Positions 8,326 to 17,628 of a stretch of DNA of 64,000 nt are shown here, in pieces. The stretch spans positions 36,524 through 100,523 of the forward strand of contig CALFNG010000193.1 of the NCBI GenBank assembly GCA_937902985.1, in the 5' to 3' direction. Under the pieces are notes generated by a model, which was given only the letters and a program-made list of their open reading frames with translations, did no database searches and had not been told where the DNA came from. The stretch comes from an uncultured Myxococcales bacterium (GTDB lineage Bacteria; Myxococcota_A; Polyangia; Polyangiales; Polyangiaceae). The first letter of the stretch is position 1, and each line of letters starts with the position of its first letter. The position numbers were made by a program, and so were the translations under genes.

Positions 8326-8439
8326 TCCGGCGTGGCCAGGGCGGGGTCCACGGCGCCGCACGCGAGCCACGACAGAGGCATGATGCCACACGTCAGAAGC
8401 TCGAGCGAGGATGACCGCCATGGCACGGCTGGCGCACCC

Positions 8440-8457
8440 TGCGTAACGGAATACGCA
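8440..8457. promoter_or_regulatory. Dyad TGCGTA-N6-TACGCA upstream of hybrid kinase
   Basis: A perfect 6-bp inverted repeat with a 6-bp spacer (ACGGAA), 100 bases upstream of the kinase start at 8558. The geometry suits a dimeric helix-turn-helix protein. No function is shown by sequence. Confidence 0.35.
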
Positions 8458-8557
8458 AGAAAGAGCGACGATCGGGGCCTCGGCGGTCCGGATGGGTTCA
8501 CTAACCCCTGCGCCGCCACGGGATTTGCCTTGTGGTTCGCGAGGTAACGCCTCCATC

Positions 8558-10213
8558 ATGCAGCGCTCGTCCCAACGAAACCCACCCCTACGCACCTCTC
8601 CGCAACCCTCGCAGCCTGCGTCGGGGGAGCCGATCGCGGAGACGTCGGCCGTGCACCTTCTGGACGAGCCGGAGGTCGATCCAGTGCTCAATCGCCTGCA
8701 CGCGAACTTCCGGGCGGTGCTCGAGCTCTCGTCGGAGTTCGCGATGGTTCACCGCCACGGGCGGATCGTGTTCGCCAACGCGGCGCTCGTCCGGGCCCTC
8801 GGGCTGGGCACCCGCGACGACTTGATCGGGACGCCCGTGGTCGATCTGTACGACGACGAGAATCTGGAGGTCGTCGAGGCTCGGGTGCTCGCGCCGCCGG
8901 ACAGCACGAGTCTCCCGAGCTTCGGCCTGCGCTGGCGCGCGAAGGGCGGCGCCTTCAGGACGACGGAGGCCACGGCCGCGCGCATCGAGATGGACGGCGC
9001 GCCGGCGGTCATCGTGCTCGCGCGCGACGTGACCGAGCGCGCGGAGTTCCAGGACCGGCTCCTCGAGCGCGATCGCATGGCGGCTATCGGCACGCTCTCG
9101 GCGGGGGTGGCCCACGAGATCAACAACCCCCTCACGTACCTGCTCGTGAACCTCGAGCACGTGCTTCGCAGACTCCGCGCCGCGAGCGCCAGCGACGACC
9201 CCATCGCCGAGCTTGACGACGTCGCGGGTGACGGCATGCCCGTCCTCGTTCAGGCGCTGCAGCAGGCGGTCGACGGCGCGAACAAGGTGCGCCAGATCGT
9301 TCGCGACCTCCTGACCTTCTCGCAGGGGAGCGTCGAGCAGCGCGGCGGCGTCGACGTGCGCGGGATCGTCGAGAGCGCGACGCAGATGGCCTGGCACGAG
9401 ATCCGGCACCGGGCGCGCCTGGTGAAGAGCCTCTCCGAGGTGCCCCCCGTCGACGCCAACGAAGCGCGACTCGGGCAGGTGTTCCTGAACCTGCTCGTCA
9501 ACGCCGCCCAGGCGATCCCCGAGGGCCGGGCCGACCAGCACGAGGTCCGCGTGATCACGCGCACCAACGAGCACGGCAGCGTCGTGGTCGAAGTGAGCGA
9601 CACCGGAATGGGCATCCCGCCCGAGAACCTGAGCCGCATCTTCGATCCGTTCTTCACGACCAAAGGCGCGACTGGGACGGGGCTCGGGCTCGCGATCTCG
9701 CACGGAGCCATCCGCAGCCTCGGCGGTGACATCAAGGTGACGAGCGTGCCCGGGCGCGGGACGACCTTCCAGGTCACCTTGCCTCCGTCGAAGTCGTGGC
9801 GGCGCGCGGCCCCGTCGAGCTCGCACGACCTCCGCACGCAGGTGCGCCGGCGGGTGCTCATCGTCGACGACGAGCCTCTCGTCGGCGAGGCCATCGCCCG
9901 CGCGCTCTCCGAGGAGAACGACGTCGAGGTCGTCACCGAGGCCAAGCAGGCTCTCGCGCGCGTGCAGAAGGGGGCCGTCTACGACATCGTGCTCTGCGAT
10001 CTGATGATGCCCGTCATGACCGGCATGGACCTCTACGCCGAGCTCGTTCGCGCCGCCCCGAAGCTCGCGGGTCGCCTGGTGTTCATGACCGGGGGCGCGT
10101 TCACGCCGCGTGCGCGCGCGTTCCTCGAGAACGTGGTCAACCCGTGCCTCGAGAAGCCCCTCGACACGAGCAAGCTGAGGAGCATCGTCGCGCGGGCCGC
10201 GAGCAAGGACTGA
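8558..10213 (+). CDS. Hybrid sensor histidine kinase with C-terminal receiver (PAS-HisKA-HATPase-REC)
   Basis: A 551-residue signalling protein with no membrane segment, so probably cytoplasmic. A PAS domain covers about residues 45-165 (FAMVHRHGRIVFANAALVRA). The HisKA dimerisation helix has the phospho-acceptor His186 in AGVAHEINNPLTYL. The HATPase_c domain carries the N box (VFLNLLVNAAQAIPEG), G1 (DTGMGIPPENL) and G2 (GTGLGLAIS). The receiver domain (about residues 430-550) has phospho-acceptor Asp481 in LCDLMMPVM and conserved Lys in CLEKPL. ATG at 8558 is chosen over 8492 because a GAGGT element lies 12 bases before it. It is followed 138 bases later by a second, larger hybrid kinase on the same strand. 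Confidence 0.9.
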   Translation: MQRSSQRNPPLRTSPQPSQPASGEPIAETSAVHLLDEPEVDPVLNRLHANFRAVLELSSEFAMVHRHGRIVFANAALVRALGLGTRDDLIGTPVVDLYDDENLEVVEARVLAPPDSTSLPSFGLRWRAKGGAFRTTEATAARIEMDGAPAVIVLARDVTERAEFQDRLLERDRMAAIGTLSAGVAHEINNPLTYLLVNLEHVLRRLRAASASDDPIAELDDVAGDGMPVLVQALQQAVDGANKVRQIVRDLLTFSQGSVEQRGGVDVRGIVESATQMAWHEIRHRARLVKSLSEVPPVDANEARLGQVFLNLLVNAAQAIPEGRADQHEVRVITRTNEHGSVVVEVSDTGMGIPPENLSRIFDPFFTTKGATGTGLGLAISHGAIRSLGGDIKVTSVPGRGTTFQVTLPPSKSWRRAAPSSSHDLRTQVRRRVLIVDDEPLVGEAIARALSEENDVEVVTEAKQALARVQKGAVYDIVLCDLMMPVMTGMDLYAELVRAAPKLAGRLVFMTGGAFTPRARAFLENVVNPCLEKPLDTSKLRSIVARAASKD

Positions 10214-10351
10214 AGCGTCCGGTCCCGCGTATACCTCGGAGTTTCATGCAGCCTTTCGGTCACGTCGGGTCTACCCTGGCGGTCCGTCTCGCACGCTCAG
10301 GGGGTCCTGAGGTCGCGGGAGCCAACGAGACTCGAGCCCGGGGGGGGACCG

Positions 10352-13300
10352 ATGAAACCAAACACCGGCGTCGCTACGCAGCCAAATCGTGGCCAGCGAG
10401 CCGACGACTGGCTCGTGGGCGGCGGGGAGATGGGAGAGGTCGTCCGGGCGATGGACTGGGCCGCAACGCCCTTGGGAGCCATCGCTTCGTGGCCCCAGAG
10501 CCTGCGCACGACCGTCAGCCTTTGCCTGGCCTCCAACTTTCCCATCTCGCTCGCCTGGGGGCCGAAGCACGTCCAGATCTACAACGACGGCTACTGGCCG
10601 ATCTGCGGGAAGAAGCACCCCGGTTCGATGGGGCAGGACTTCAGCGAATGCTGGGCCTCGGCTTGGCCGGTCATCGGAGACGCGTTCGAGCGCGCGCTCC
10701 TGGGCGAGACGTCCTTTCTCGAGGATCAGCGGATGTTCGTGGACCGCAACGGCTATCTCGAAGAGACCTTCTTCACCTTCTCGTTCAGCCCGATCCGCGA
10801 CGAGAGCGGGGGCGTCGGGGGGCTCTTCCATCCGGTCACCGAAACGACGAGCCGCATGCTCGCCGAACGACGCACACGGGCGCTGCGCGACCTCGCCGCG
10901 CGCGCGGGGAAGGCGCAGTCGGTCGACGAAGCCCTGACTTCGGCCGCCTATAGCCTCGACGCTTGCAGCCTCGACCTTCCGTTCACTCTCTTCTACGTGC
11001 TCGATCAAGACGGCAGCGGAGCCCGGCTGGTGGCGAGCTCCGGCATGGCACCCGGCCTGCCGACGAGCCCCGTCGCCGTGGACCTTGCCGGCTACGACGC
11101 TGTCTGGCCGCTCTCCGAGGTCGCGACCACCGGCCAGGGCGAGGTCGTCTCCGACTTGCGGATGCGGTTCGGATGCGTCACGTGCGATCCGTACCCCGAG
11201 CCCCTGCACATCGCGCTCGCGTTGCCCGTCACTCCCCCGGGCCACGAGCGTCCTCTGGCGATCCTGATCGCGGGAGTGAGCCCTCGATCGCCTCTGAACG
11301 ACGCGTACAGCGCATTCTACGATCTGCTCGCCGCGGGGGTCACCGCCGCGGTGGCGAACGCTCTCGCGCACGAAGACGAGCGGCGACGCGCGGAGGCTCT
11401 CGCCGAGATCGATCTCGCGAAGACCGCGTTCTTCTCGAACGTGAGCCACGAGTTTCGTACGCCGCTCACCCTCATGCTCGGACCGCTGGAAGACGAGCTG
11501 GCCGAACGCGACGAGCCCCTGCCGAAGGCCCGCCACGAGCGGCTCGCCACCGCTCACCGCAACAGCCTCCGTCTCTTGAAGCTCGTGAACTCGCTGCTCA
11601 ACTTCTCCCGGGTCGAAGCAGGTCGGGTCCACGCTCACTTCGAGCCCAGCGACCTCGCGATGGAGACCGCGGAGCTTGCGAGCGTGTTCCGGTCGGCGAT
11701 CGAGAAGGCAGGCCTCACGTTCACCGTGGACTGCGCGCCGTTGCCCGAGCCCGTCTTCGTCGATCACGACATGTGGGAGAAGGTCGTGCTCAACCTGATC
11801 TCCAACGCCCTCAAGCACACGTTCACGGGCGGCATCGGCGTCGGCCTTCGCTGGTTGAACGGCGCAGCGGAGCTGACGGTCACCGACTCGGGCGTCGGGA
11901 TCCCGAAGGCAGAATTGCCTCGCCTCTTCGAGCGCTTTCATCGCGTGAAAGAGACCAAGTCGCGCACCCATGAGGGCACCGGGATCGGCCTCGCGCTGGT
12001 GCATCAGCTCGTCGATATGCACGGTGGCATCGTGCACGTGGAGAGCCAGGAGGGCGTGGGAAGCACCTTCCGAGTCACGGTCAAAGGCGGCTCCGACCAC
12101 CTGCCGCAGGAGCGCATCGCGACCCGAGTCGGACGGCCCTCCATGCCGCCTCAGGTGCCGGCGTTCATCAACGAGTCGTTGAGCTGGCTACGCAGCGCTC
12201 GGTCTTCCAGTGCTCCTCCGCCGGGAGACCCGACGCGGCCGCGTGTCCTCGTGGCCGACGACAACGCGGACATGCGCGACTACGTCCGCCGCCTCCTGGC
12301 CGCGCAGTACGACGTCGTTGCCGTGGCCGACGGCGTGAGCGCCCTCGCGGCGGCGCTCGAGCGTCCACCGGATCTCGTCGTGACCGACGTGATGATGCCG
12401 GGGCTCGACGGCTTCGGCCTGCTCCGCGAACTTCGGAAGAACGACGCCACGCGCGCCGTCCCCGTGCTCATCCTGTCCGCCCGAGCGGGGGAAGACGCGT
12501 CGGTCGAAGGTCTGGACGCCGGCGCCGACGACTATCTCGTGAAGCCCTTCTCGGCTCGCGATCTCCTGGCGCGCGTGCGAACCCATCTGGAGCTCGCGCG
12601 AATCCGGCGGGATTGGGCGAGCGAGGTGAAGGCTCGCGAGGCGAGTCAGGCGGCCGAGGAGGCGCTTCGTTCGAGCGAGGGGCGGCTCCGCAGGGTGATC
12701 GACTCGGCCATCATCGGGATGACGATCATCAACCTCGACGACGGCACCCTCACCCAGGCCAACGACGCCTTCCTGCAGATGACCGGCTATTCGCGCGAGG
12801 AGGTCTTGGAGGGGCGAGTGCAGATCGCGACCATCACTCCACCCGAGTGGCAGGCGCAAGACCGGGAGGCGGCGCGCCGGCTCCGAACCACCGGCGTCCT
12901 GCCGCTTCGCGAGAAGGAGTACATCCACAAGAGCGGCCGGCGGGTGCCCGTTCTGGTGGGGGGCGCCATGCTCGAAGGGAGCGAGTGCGTCGGTTTCGCC
13001 GCCGACATCTCCGATCGAAAAGAGGCGGAAGTGTCTGCGCGGAGCGAGTTGGCCGCCCGCGAGCGAGCCGAACGAGCGCTCCGCGAGAAGGAGGAGCAGC
13101 TCCGCCAGGCGCAAAAGATGGAAGCGGTGGGGCGGCTCGCGGGCGGCGTCGCCCACGACTTCAACAACATCCTCTCGGTCGTTCTCAGCTACGCGGAGAT
13201 GATCGTCGTCGAGGGTGACCCCACGGAGCGGGTACGCGAGGACATCGAGGAGATCCGCAAGGCGGGCATGCGGGGCGCGGACCTGACGCGGCAGCTCCTG

Positions 13301-14269
13301 ATGTTCAGCCGCCAGCAGGTGCTCGAGCCGCGGCTCCTGGACCTGAATCAATTGCTCGCGGGGATGGAGAAGATGCTCGCCCGCCTGGTCGGCGAAGACG
13401 TCGAGCTGGTCTGCGTGTCCGCCCCGCTCCGCGCCACGGTCCGCGCCGATCCCGGCTCGATCGAGCAGGTGATCATGAACCTCGTGGTGAACGCGCGCGA
13501 CGCCATGCCGATCGGCGGCCTACTCACGATCGAGACCCGCGACGTGATCCTCGACGACGCGTACGCCGGGGAGCACCTCGGCGTCACGCCAGGCCGCTAC
13601 GTCCTCCTCGCCGTCACCGACAGCGGGACGGGGATGGACAAGGCCACGCAGGCTCGGATCTTCGAGCCGTTCTTCACCACAAAGGAAAAAGGCAAAGGGA
13701 CCGGCCTCGGTCTCTCGACGGTCTTCGGGATCGTCCAGCAAAGCGACGGGAACATCCAGGTCCGCAGCGAGCTCGGGAGAGGGACGACGTTCGAGGCGTA
13801 CTTTCCTCTGATCGACGCCGAGGTCGACGAGGTTCGGCCGTTCGCCCCGCGGTCGACGTCTCGCGGCACCGAGACGATCTTGCTGGTCGAAGACGAAGAG
13901 CAAGTACGCACGGTCGCCTCTCAAATCCTCAGGCAACTCGGGTATCACGTGATCGAGGCGTCGAGCGGGATCGACGCGCTCCGGCTCACCGAGGAGCACG
14001 CGTCGAACATCGACCTCTTGCTCAGCGACGTCGTGATGCCGCATATGAGCGGGCCGGAGCTGGCCAGGCGGCTCATCGCCGCAAGGCCCGCGGTGAAGAC
14101 CCTCTTCATGTCTGGCTACACGGGCGACGCCATGGATCGTCACGGCGCGCTCGATTCTCCCCTCGCGTTCGTGCAAAAGCCGTTCACTCCGGAGACTCTG
14201 GAGAGGAAGGTCCGAGACGCTCTGGAGAGCCGCGAACGCAACGTGGACCATCACATCCGCGGGCCTTGA
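10352..14269 (+). CDS. Very large hybrid histidine kinase with two kinase cores and two receivers
   Basis: A 1305-residue cytoplasmic protein with two complete kinase modules in one chain. Order: a PAS-like N-terminal domain (about residues 30-165), a GAF-like domain (about 170-345), HisKA-1 with His366 in [13 protein letters not shown], HATPase-1 ([31 protein letters not shown]), REC-1 with Asp679 in [13 protein letters not shown], a PAS domain (about 775-895, [14 protein letters not shown]), a coiled linker, HisKA-2 with His935 in [13 protein letters not shown], HATPase-2 ([32 protein letters not shown]), and REC-2 with Asp1226 in [12 protein letters not shown]. All acceptor residues are present. 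Core 1 belongs to the HEFRTPL type and core 2 to the HDFNN (ammonium/NtrB-like) type. The start has GGGGGGGAC upstream. Confidence 0.92.
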   Translation: MKPNTGVATQPNRGQRADDWLVGGGEMGEVVRAMDWAATPLGAIASWPQSLRTTVSLCLASNFPISLAWGPKHVQIYNDGYWPICGKKHPGSMGQDFSECWASAWPVIGDAFERALLGETSFLEDQRMFVDRNGYLEETFFTFSFSPIRDESGGVGGLFHPVTETTSRMLAERRTRALRDLAARAGKAQSVDEALTSAAYSLDACSLDLPFTLFYVLDQDGSGARLVASSGMAPGLPTSPVAVDLAGYDAVWPLSEVATTGQGEVVSDLRMRFGCVTCDPYPEPLHIALALPVTPPGHERPLAILIAGVSPRSPLNDAYSAFYDLLAAGVTAAVANALAHEDERRRAEALAEIDLAKTAFFSNVSHEFRTPLTLMLGPLEDELAERDEPLPKARHERLATAHRNSLRLLKLVNSLLNFSRVEAGRVHAHFEPSDLAMETAELASVFRSAIEKAGLTFTVDCAPLPEPVFVDHDMWEKVVLNLISNALKHTFTGGIGVGLRWLNGAAELTVTDSGVGIPKAELPRLFERFHRVKETKSRTHEGTGIGLALVHQLVDMHGGIVHVESQEGVGSTFRVTVKGGSDHLPQERIATRVGRPSMPPQVPAFINESLSWLRSARSSSAPPPGDPTRPRVLVADDNADMRDYVRRLLAAQYDVVAVADGVSALAAALERPPDLVVTDVMMPGLDGFGLLRELRKNDATRAVPVLILSARAGEDASVEGLDAGADDYLVKPFSARDLLARVRTHLELARIRRDWASEVKAREASQAAEEALRSSEGRLRRVIDSAIIGMTIINLDDGTLTQANDAFLQMTGYSREEVLEGRVQIATITPPEWQAQDREAARRLRTTGVLPLREKEYIHKSGRRVPVLVGGAMLEGSECVGFAADISDRKEAEVSARSELAARERAERALREKEEQLRQAQKMEAVGRLAGGVAHDFNNILSVVLSYAEMIVVEGDPTERVREDIEEIRKAGMRGADLTRQLLMFSRQQVLEPRLLDLNQLLAGMEKMLARLVGEDVELVCVSAPLRATVRADPGSIEQVIMNLVVNARDAMPIGGLLTIETRDVILDDAYAGEHLGVTPGRYVLLAVTDSGTGMDKATQARIFEPFFTTKEKGKGTGLGLSTVFGIVQQSDGNIQVRSELGRGTTFEAYFPLIDAEVDEVRPFAPRSTSRGTETILLVEDEEQVRTVASQILRQLGYHVIEASSGIDALRLTEEHASNIDLLLSDVVMPHMSGPELARRLIAARPAVKTLFMSGYTGDAMDRHGALDSPLAFVQKPFTPETLERKVRDALESRERNVDHHIRGP

Positions 14270-14332
14270 TCGCGGACCCGAGATGCGAGCACGATGCGTT
14301 GCCCCGACGGGCGGGCCGCCCGCTTTCGCCTC

Positions 14333-15493
14333 TCAGAAGACCGGCTCCGGGAACGCAGGGCCCGGCCTCGCGAACAGAAACCCCTGGAGCAGGTCGCACC
14401 CGCCGCCCGACAGCTCGTCGCGCTCCCCGTGGGTTTCGATCCCTTCTCCAGTGACGACGATGCCCAGCTCCTTGCACATGGCGATCATCGTCCGCACGAG
14501 GGTCCGCTTCGTCGGCTCGACGTCGACGCCGCGAACCAGCCCCATGTCGAGCTTGACGACGTCGGGCTCGAGGAGCGCGAAGCTGCTGAGGCCCGCGTAG
14601 CCGGCGCCCAGATCGTCGATCGCGATCCGGAACCCGAGCCTGCGGAGCTCGGCGACCCGCGCCCGAACGTCGCCGATGCCATCCAGCGACGCCCGTTCAG
14701 TGATTTCGAGCACGACGCGGCTCGCCACCGCCGCGAGGGGCCCTCGAGCGGCGAAGAGGTGATCGTCGTGCAAGTCGCTGGGATGGAGGTTGATGAAGAG
14801 AGCCACGTCGGGCGGCAACCGTTCGATGCCCACGATGGCCGTCGCCCGGATCTTCCGGCCGAGATCGTGCACCCGGCCGAGCCGCTCCGCCGCGTCGAGG
14901 ATGGGGCCAGGGTGGGGAAGGCTCTGTTCGCGCGAGCGGAGGAGGGCCTCGTACGCGTAGACGCGCCGGTTCGACCACGAGACGATCGGCTGGTAGACGA
15001 CGTAAAGGGCGTCCATCGCGCGCGCGAAGCTCGCGGAGAGCCCGGCTCGGTCGCCGATGAAGCGCTCGACGCCGCCCGCGAGGTCGAGCGCCTGCCTCTT
15101 GGCCTTCGCGAGGCGATGGAGCCGAACGGCGTCCCCCGCAACCTTCACGAGCGTCTGGAGCTCGATCGGCTTCACCAGGTAGCGGAGGACCCCCCGCTCC
15201 ACGGCCTTGATAGCCGTCTCTACCGAGGGGTTCCCCGTGATGAGGACGACCGGGACGTCGAGATCGTGCGTCCGCACCCGCTCGAGGAGCTCGATGCCGG
15301 TCATCGTCGGCATATCGATGTCGCTCAGGATGACATCGAACGAGGCCGCCTGGAGCGCGCGCTCGGCGGCCGAGCCATCGTGCGCCGTTTCGACCCGGTA
15401 GCCGTGGCTGGTCAGCACCCTCGCATGAACCCGGAGGAGCGCGTCGTCGTCGTCGACGACCAGGGCCCGTGGTGCGTCTTCCCGATTCTGCAT
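14333..15493 (-). CDS. Response regulator with EAL cyclic-di-GMP phosphodiesterase domain
   Basis: A 386-residue REC-EAL protein. The receiver (residues 8-125) has the acidic cluster VDDDD, phospho-acceptor Asp58 in LSDIDMP and Lys in YLVKPIEL. The EAL domain (about 145-380) has YEALLRS, the Asn of LFINLHPSDL, LEITERA, the metal pair in IDDLGAGYAGLSS, VKLDMGLV, GEGIET and QGFLFARPGP. These are the residues needed for c-di-GMP hydrolysis, so I predict an active enzyme switched by phosphorylation. ATG at 15493 (MQNREDAP) is chosen over 15529 because homology begins just after it. It is convergent with the double-core kinase, 63 bases apart, and may serve the same signalling block. Confidence 0.92.
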   Translation of the reverse strand: MQNREDAPRALVVDDDDALLRVHARVLTSHGYRVETAHDGSAAERALQAASFDVILSDIDMPTMTGIELLERVRTHDLDVPVVLITGNPSVETAIKAVERGVLRYLVKPIELQTLVKVAGDAVRLHRLAKAKRQALDLAGGVERFIGDRAGLSASFARAMDALYVVYQPIVSWSNRRVYAYEALLRSREQSLPHPGPILDAAERLGRVHDLGRKIRATAIVGIERLPPDVALFINLHPSDLHDDHLFAARGPLAAVASRVVLEITERASLDGIGDVRARVAELRRLGFRIAIDDLGAGYAGLSSFALLEPDVVKLDMGLVRGVDVEPTKRTLVRTMIAMCKELGIVVTGEGIETHGERDELSGGGCDLLQGFLFARPGPAFPEPVF

Positions 15494-15592
15494 GCAATCA
15501 CTCGAACGGCACATCCGTCGAGAGTTCAAGGCTCTCGCCCATCGAGGCCGAAGCGGGTTGGGCAGTATGAATTGCCGTGCTCTACGCTCCGG

Positions 15593-16360
15593 TCACGGGG
15601 TTCGTTCCGGGATGCCGAGGTCCGTTCGGCCGCTCCGCGCCCACGGCGCCACGTCTTCGAGCGAGAGAGGCCGATCCCGCAAGAGCTCGTGGGGCTTGAA
15701 CGCCGCCTTGTAGCGAAGGGACGCGCACCCTTCGACCCGGTAGCCGAGATACACGAAAGGCCGCTCGTCGCGCTTCGCGTCGTCGACGAGCGAGAGCACG
15801 TTGGCCGTGCCCAGCGAGAGGCGGGCGTACTCCGGGTCGTGGAAGAAGAAGGCCGCCGACAGAGCGCGGGGCGTCGCGTCGAAGAGCCCAACGCCGACGA
15901 GCCGCCCGTCGCGCGAGTCGTCGTAGAAGGCCGCCTCCCGCGCGCAAGGGTGGGGGAACGCGAACTCGAGGCCGTAGCGCTCGCGGGTCTGCGCGTTGGG
16001 CTCCCACCCGCGGTTGTCTTCGCGGCCGGCGTGCCACTTCGCGTAGAGCTCGAGCCGCTCGCCGTCGACGCGCGGGGCGCCGACGACCCGCCGCAACCCG
16101 GAGCAGGCCCGCGAGGCGCGCCGCTGGCTCTTCGAGGGCGCGAACTCCGCCGTCAGGACCCTGACACTCACGCACTCGGTGCACGAGGCGCAGGCGGGCC
16201 GGAAGTAGATGGGCCCGAAGCGGCGCCACCCCTTTTCGAGCAGGGAATCCATCTCGTCGACCGTCACGTCGAGCATCACGCGCACCTCGAGGCTGGCGCG
16301 CTGATCGGCCAGATAGGGGCAGGGATGGGGCTTCTCGACGATCCGTTCGAGGAGTCGCAT
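15593..16360 (-). CDS. bpt: Aspartate/glutamate leucyltransferase (arginyl-tRNA-protein transferase family)
   Basis: A 255-residue enzyme of the Bpt/Ate1 family, which transfers an amino acid from aminoacyl-tRNA to N-terminal acidic residues, making an N-degron. Diagnostic blocks are HPCPYLADQ near the N terminus, RRFGPIYFRPACASCTECVS (the Cys-rich motif of the family), FAPSKSQRR, and the C-terminal YARLSLGTANVLSLV, FVYLGYRVEGCASLRYKAAF and KPHELL. Bacterial Bpt normally attaches leucine. The ATG at 16360 (MRLLERIV) fits family length better than the one at 16390. The next gene is divergent, with its start 107 bases away. No clpS or aat gene lies close by. Confidence 0.9.
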   Translation of the reverse strand: MRLLERIVEKPHPCPYLADQRASLEVRVMLDVTVDEMDSLLEKGWRRFGPIYFRPACASCTECVSVRVLTAEFAPSKSQRRASRACSGLRRVVGAPRVDGERLELYAKWHAGREDNRGWEPNAQTRERYGLEFAFPHPCAREAAFYDDSRDGRLVGVGLFDATPRALSAAFFFHDPEYARLSLGTANVLSLVDDAKRDERPFVYLGYRVEGCASLRYKAAFKPHELLRDRPLSLEDVAPWARSGRTDLGIPERTP

Positions 16361-16467
16361 GCTGGCCAAGGGTCTGCCATGGGGCGGCAAAGCGCGCTAC
16401 GGTCTCGCGCCGCTCTTTCTGGCGGATCCGGAGCGCTCGACGCGCTTTTGAAGGACGCGCTCGTCTC

Positions 16468-17628
16468 ATGGCCACGTTCCCAGCCCATCCTCCCGAGCTC
16501 TCGCCCGACTCGTCGCGCCAGGCCTCTTTGCCGGAGCCGGGGGGCCACGAGTCCGACACCGCCCGCGCGACCCGGCCCCGCCTCGCGTACAGCGTCGTCG
16601 TTCCGGTCTTCAACGAAGAGGGGAACGTCGAGGCCCTCGTGGCGCGCGTGGTCGCCGCGATGGAGACCGTCGGCGCTCCCTTCGAGGTCCTCTTCGTCGA
16701 CGACGGGTCGAGCGACCGCACCCCGGAGCTCCTGCGCGGGCTCGCGGCGCGCGACGCGCGGGTGCGCGTCGTCCGCTTCACGCGAAACTACGGGCAAGAG
16801 GCGGCCGTCGAAGCCCTCTACCTGAACGCGCGCGGCGGTTGGCTCATCCAGATGGATGGCGATCTCCAGCACCCGCCCGAGGAGATCCCGCGCCTCATCG
16901 CCAAGAAAGACGAGGGATACGACGTCGTCTACGGCGTTCGCCAGAAGAGGCAAGACGCGATGTTCCGCGTGGCCGCGTCGCGTGTCATGCAGTGGACGAT
17001 GCGCTCGATGATGGAGATCGAGCTCCCGGACGACGTGTCCACGTTTCGTCTGATGAGCGCGCCGATTGCCCGCCTGGTCGCCGCGTTGCCAGAGCGCCGC
17101 AAGTTCTTCAGCGCGCTGCTCGTATGGAGCGGCGCCCGGATCGGGACCGTGAACGTGAGCCATGCGCCGCGCCATACCGGCGCGACCCACTACGGGTTCA
17201 CCAAGCTCTTGAACCACACCTTCGATCTCATCGTCGGGTTCTCGAGCAAGCCGCTCCGCTACATCGGGACGCTCGGCTTCGTGTTCGCGCTGGTCGGGCT
17301 CGCCCTGGGCCTCTGGGTCATCGCGCGCAAGCTGCTCTGGGACTACGGCATGATGGGCTGGCCGTCGCTCTTCGCGGCCGTCGTCATCCTGGGCGGAATG
17401 CAGCTCATCGCGACCAGCGTCATCGGCGAGTACATCGCGCGCATCTACGTGCAAGCCCAGGCCCGGCCGCTCTACAACGTGGCCGAGCGCCTGAACTTCG
17501 ATCCGATCCAGGCGCCCGACGAGCTGCGCCGGATCTCGCTCGGTCCGGTGCCCGTGCCCGCGAAGGCGCCGCCGTCCGCGCCGGCGCACGCGCCCGCCGG
17601 CGCGCCGGCGAAGGGGGTCACGTCGTGA
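16468..17628 (+). CDS. Polyprenyl-phosphate glycosyltransferase (GT2, ArnC/GtrB type)
   Basis: A 386-residue membrane glycosyltransferase that probably moves a sugar from a nucleotide donor to undecaprenyl phosphate. The GT2 domain shows YSVVVPVFNEEGNVEALV, the nucleotide-binding VLFVDDGSSDRT, the metal-binding LIQMDGDLQHPPEEIPRLI and the DVSTFRLMS / ERRKFFSALLVW region of the DPM1-like group. Two C-terminal membrane helices follow (about residues 268-290 and 305-330, GTLGFVFALVGLALGLWVIA), then IATSVIGEYIARIYVQAQAR, typical of GtrB/ArnC. The first 35 residues and the last 30 are Pro/Ala-rich tails. Its stop overlaps the start of the next gene by 4 bases (GTGA), so it heads a three-gene operon. 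Confidence 0.9.
   Translation: MATFPAHPPELSPDSSRQASLPEPGGHESDTARATRPRLAYSVVVPVFNEEGNVEALVARVVAAMETVGAPFEVLFVDDGSSDRTPELLRGLAARDARVRVVRFTRNYGQEAAVEALYLNARGGWLIQMDGDLQHPPEEIPRLIAKKDEGYDVVYGVRQKRQDAMFRVAASRVMQWTMRSMMEIELPDDVSTFRLMSAPIARLVAALPERRKFFSALLVWSGARIGTVNVSHAPRHTGATHYGFTKLLNHTFDLIVGFSSKPLRYIGTLGFVFALVGLALGLWVIARKLLWDYGMMGWPSLFAAVVILGGMQLIATSVIGEYIARIYVQAQARPLYNVAERLNFDPIQAPDELRRISLGPVPVPAKAPPSAPAHAPAGAPAKGVTS

Larger units (their letters stand above)
8160..8557. other. Noncoding stretch with two short tandem repeats and a dyad
   Basis: No convincing gene. It holds four 12-bp repeats of GTGTACTCGGGC type (8190-8237), four 7-bp repeats GCGTGGC (8298-8325), and the dyad TGCGTA-N6-TACGCA at 8440-8457. 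The open frames across it have no recognisable similarity. It separates the rplM promoter from the start of the hybrid histidine kinase gene. Confidence 0.6.

Noticed and set aside
8421..8435. Sigma54-like GG-N10-GC box upstream of the hybrid kinase
   Set aside because: TGGCAC is good but the -12 part reads GCGC rather than TTGC; such partial matches are expected often in GC-rich DNA.
8269..8691. 140-codon minus-strand frame between rplM and the histidine kinase
   Set aside because: Runs through 7-bp tandem repeats (not a multiple of 3) and into the kinase N terminus; no recognisable domain.
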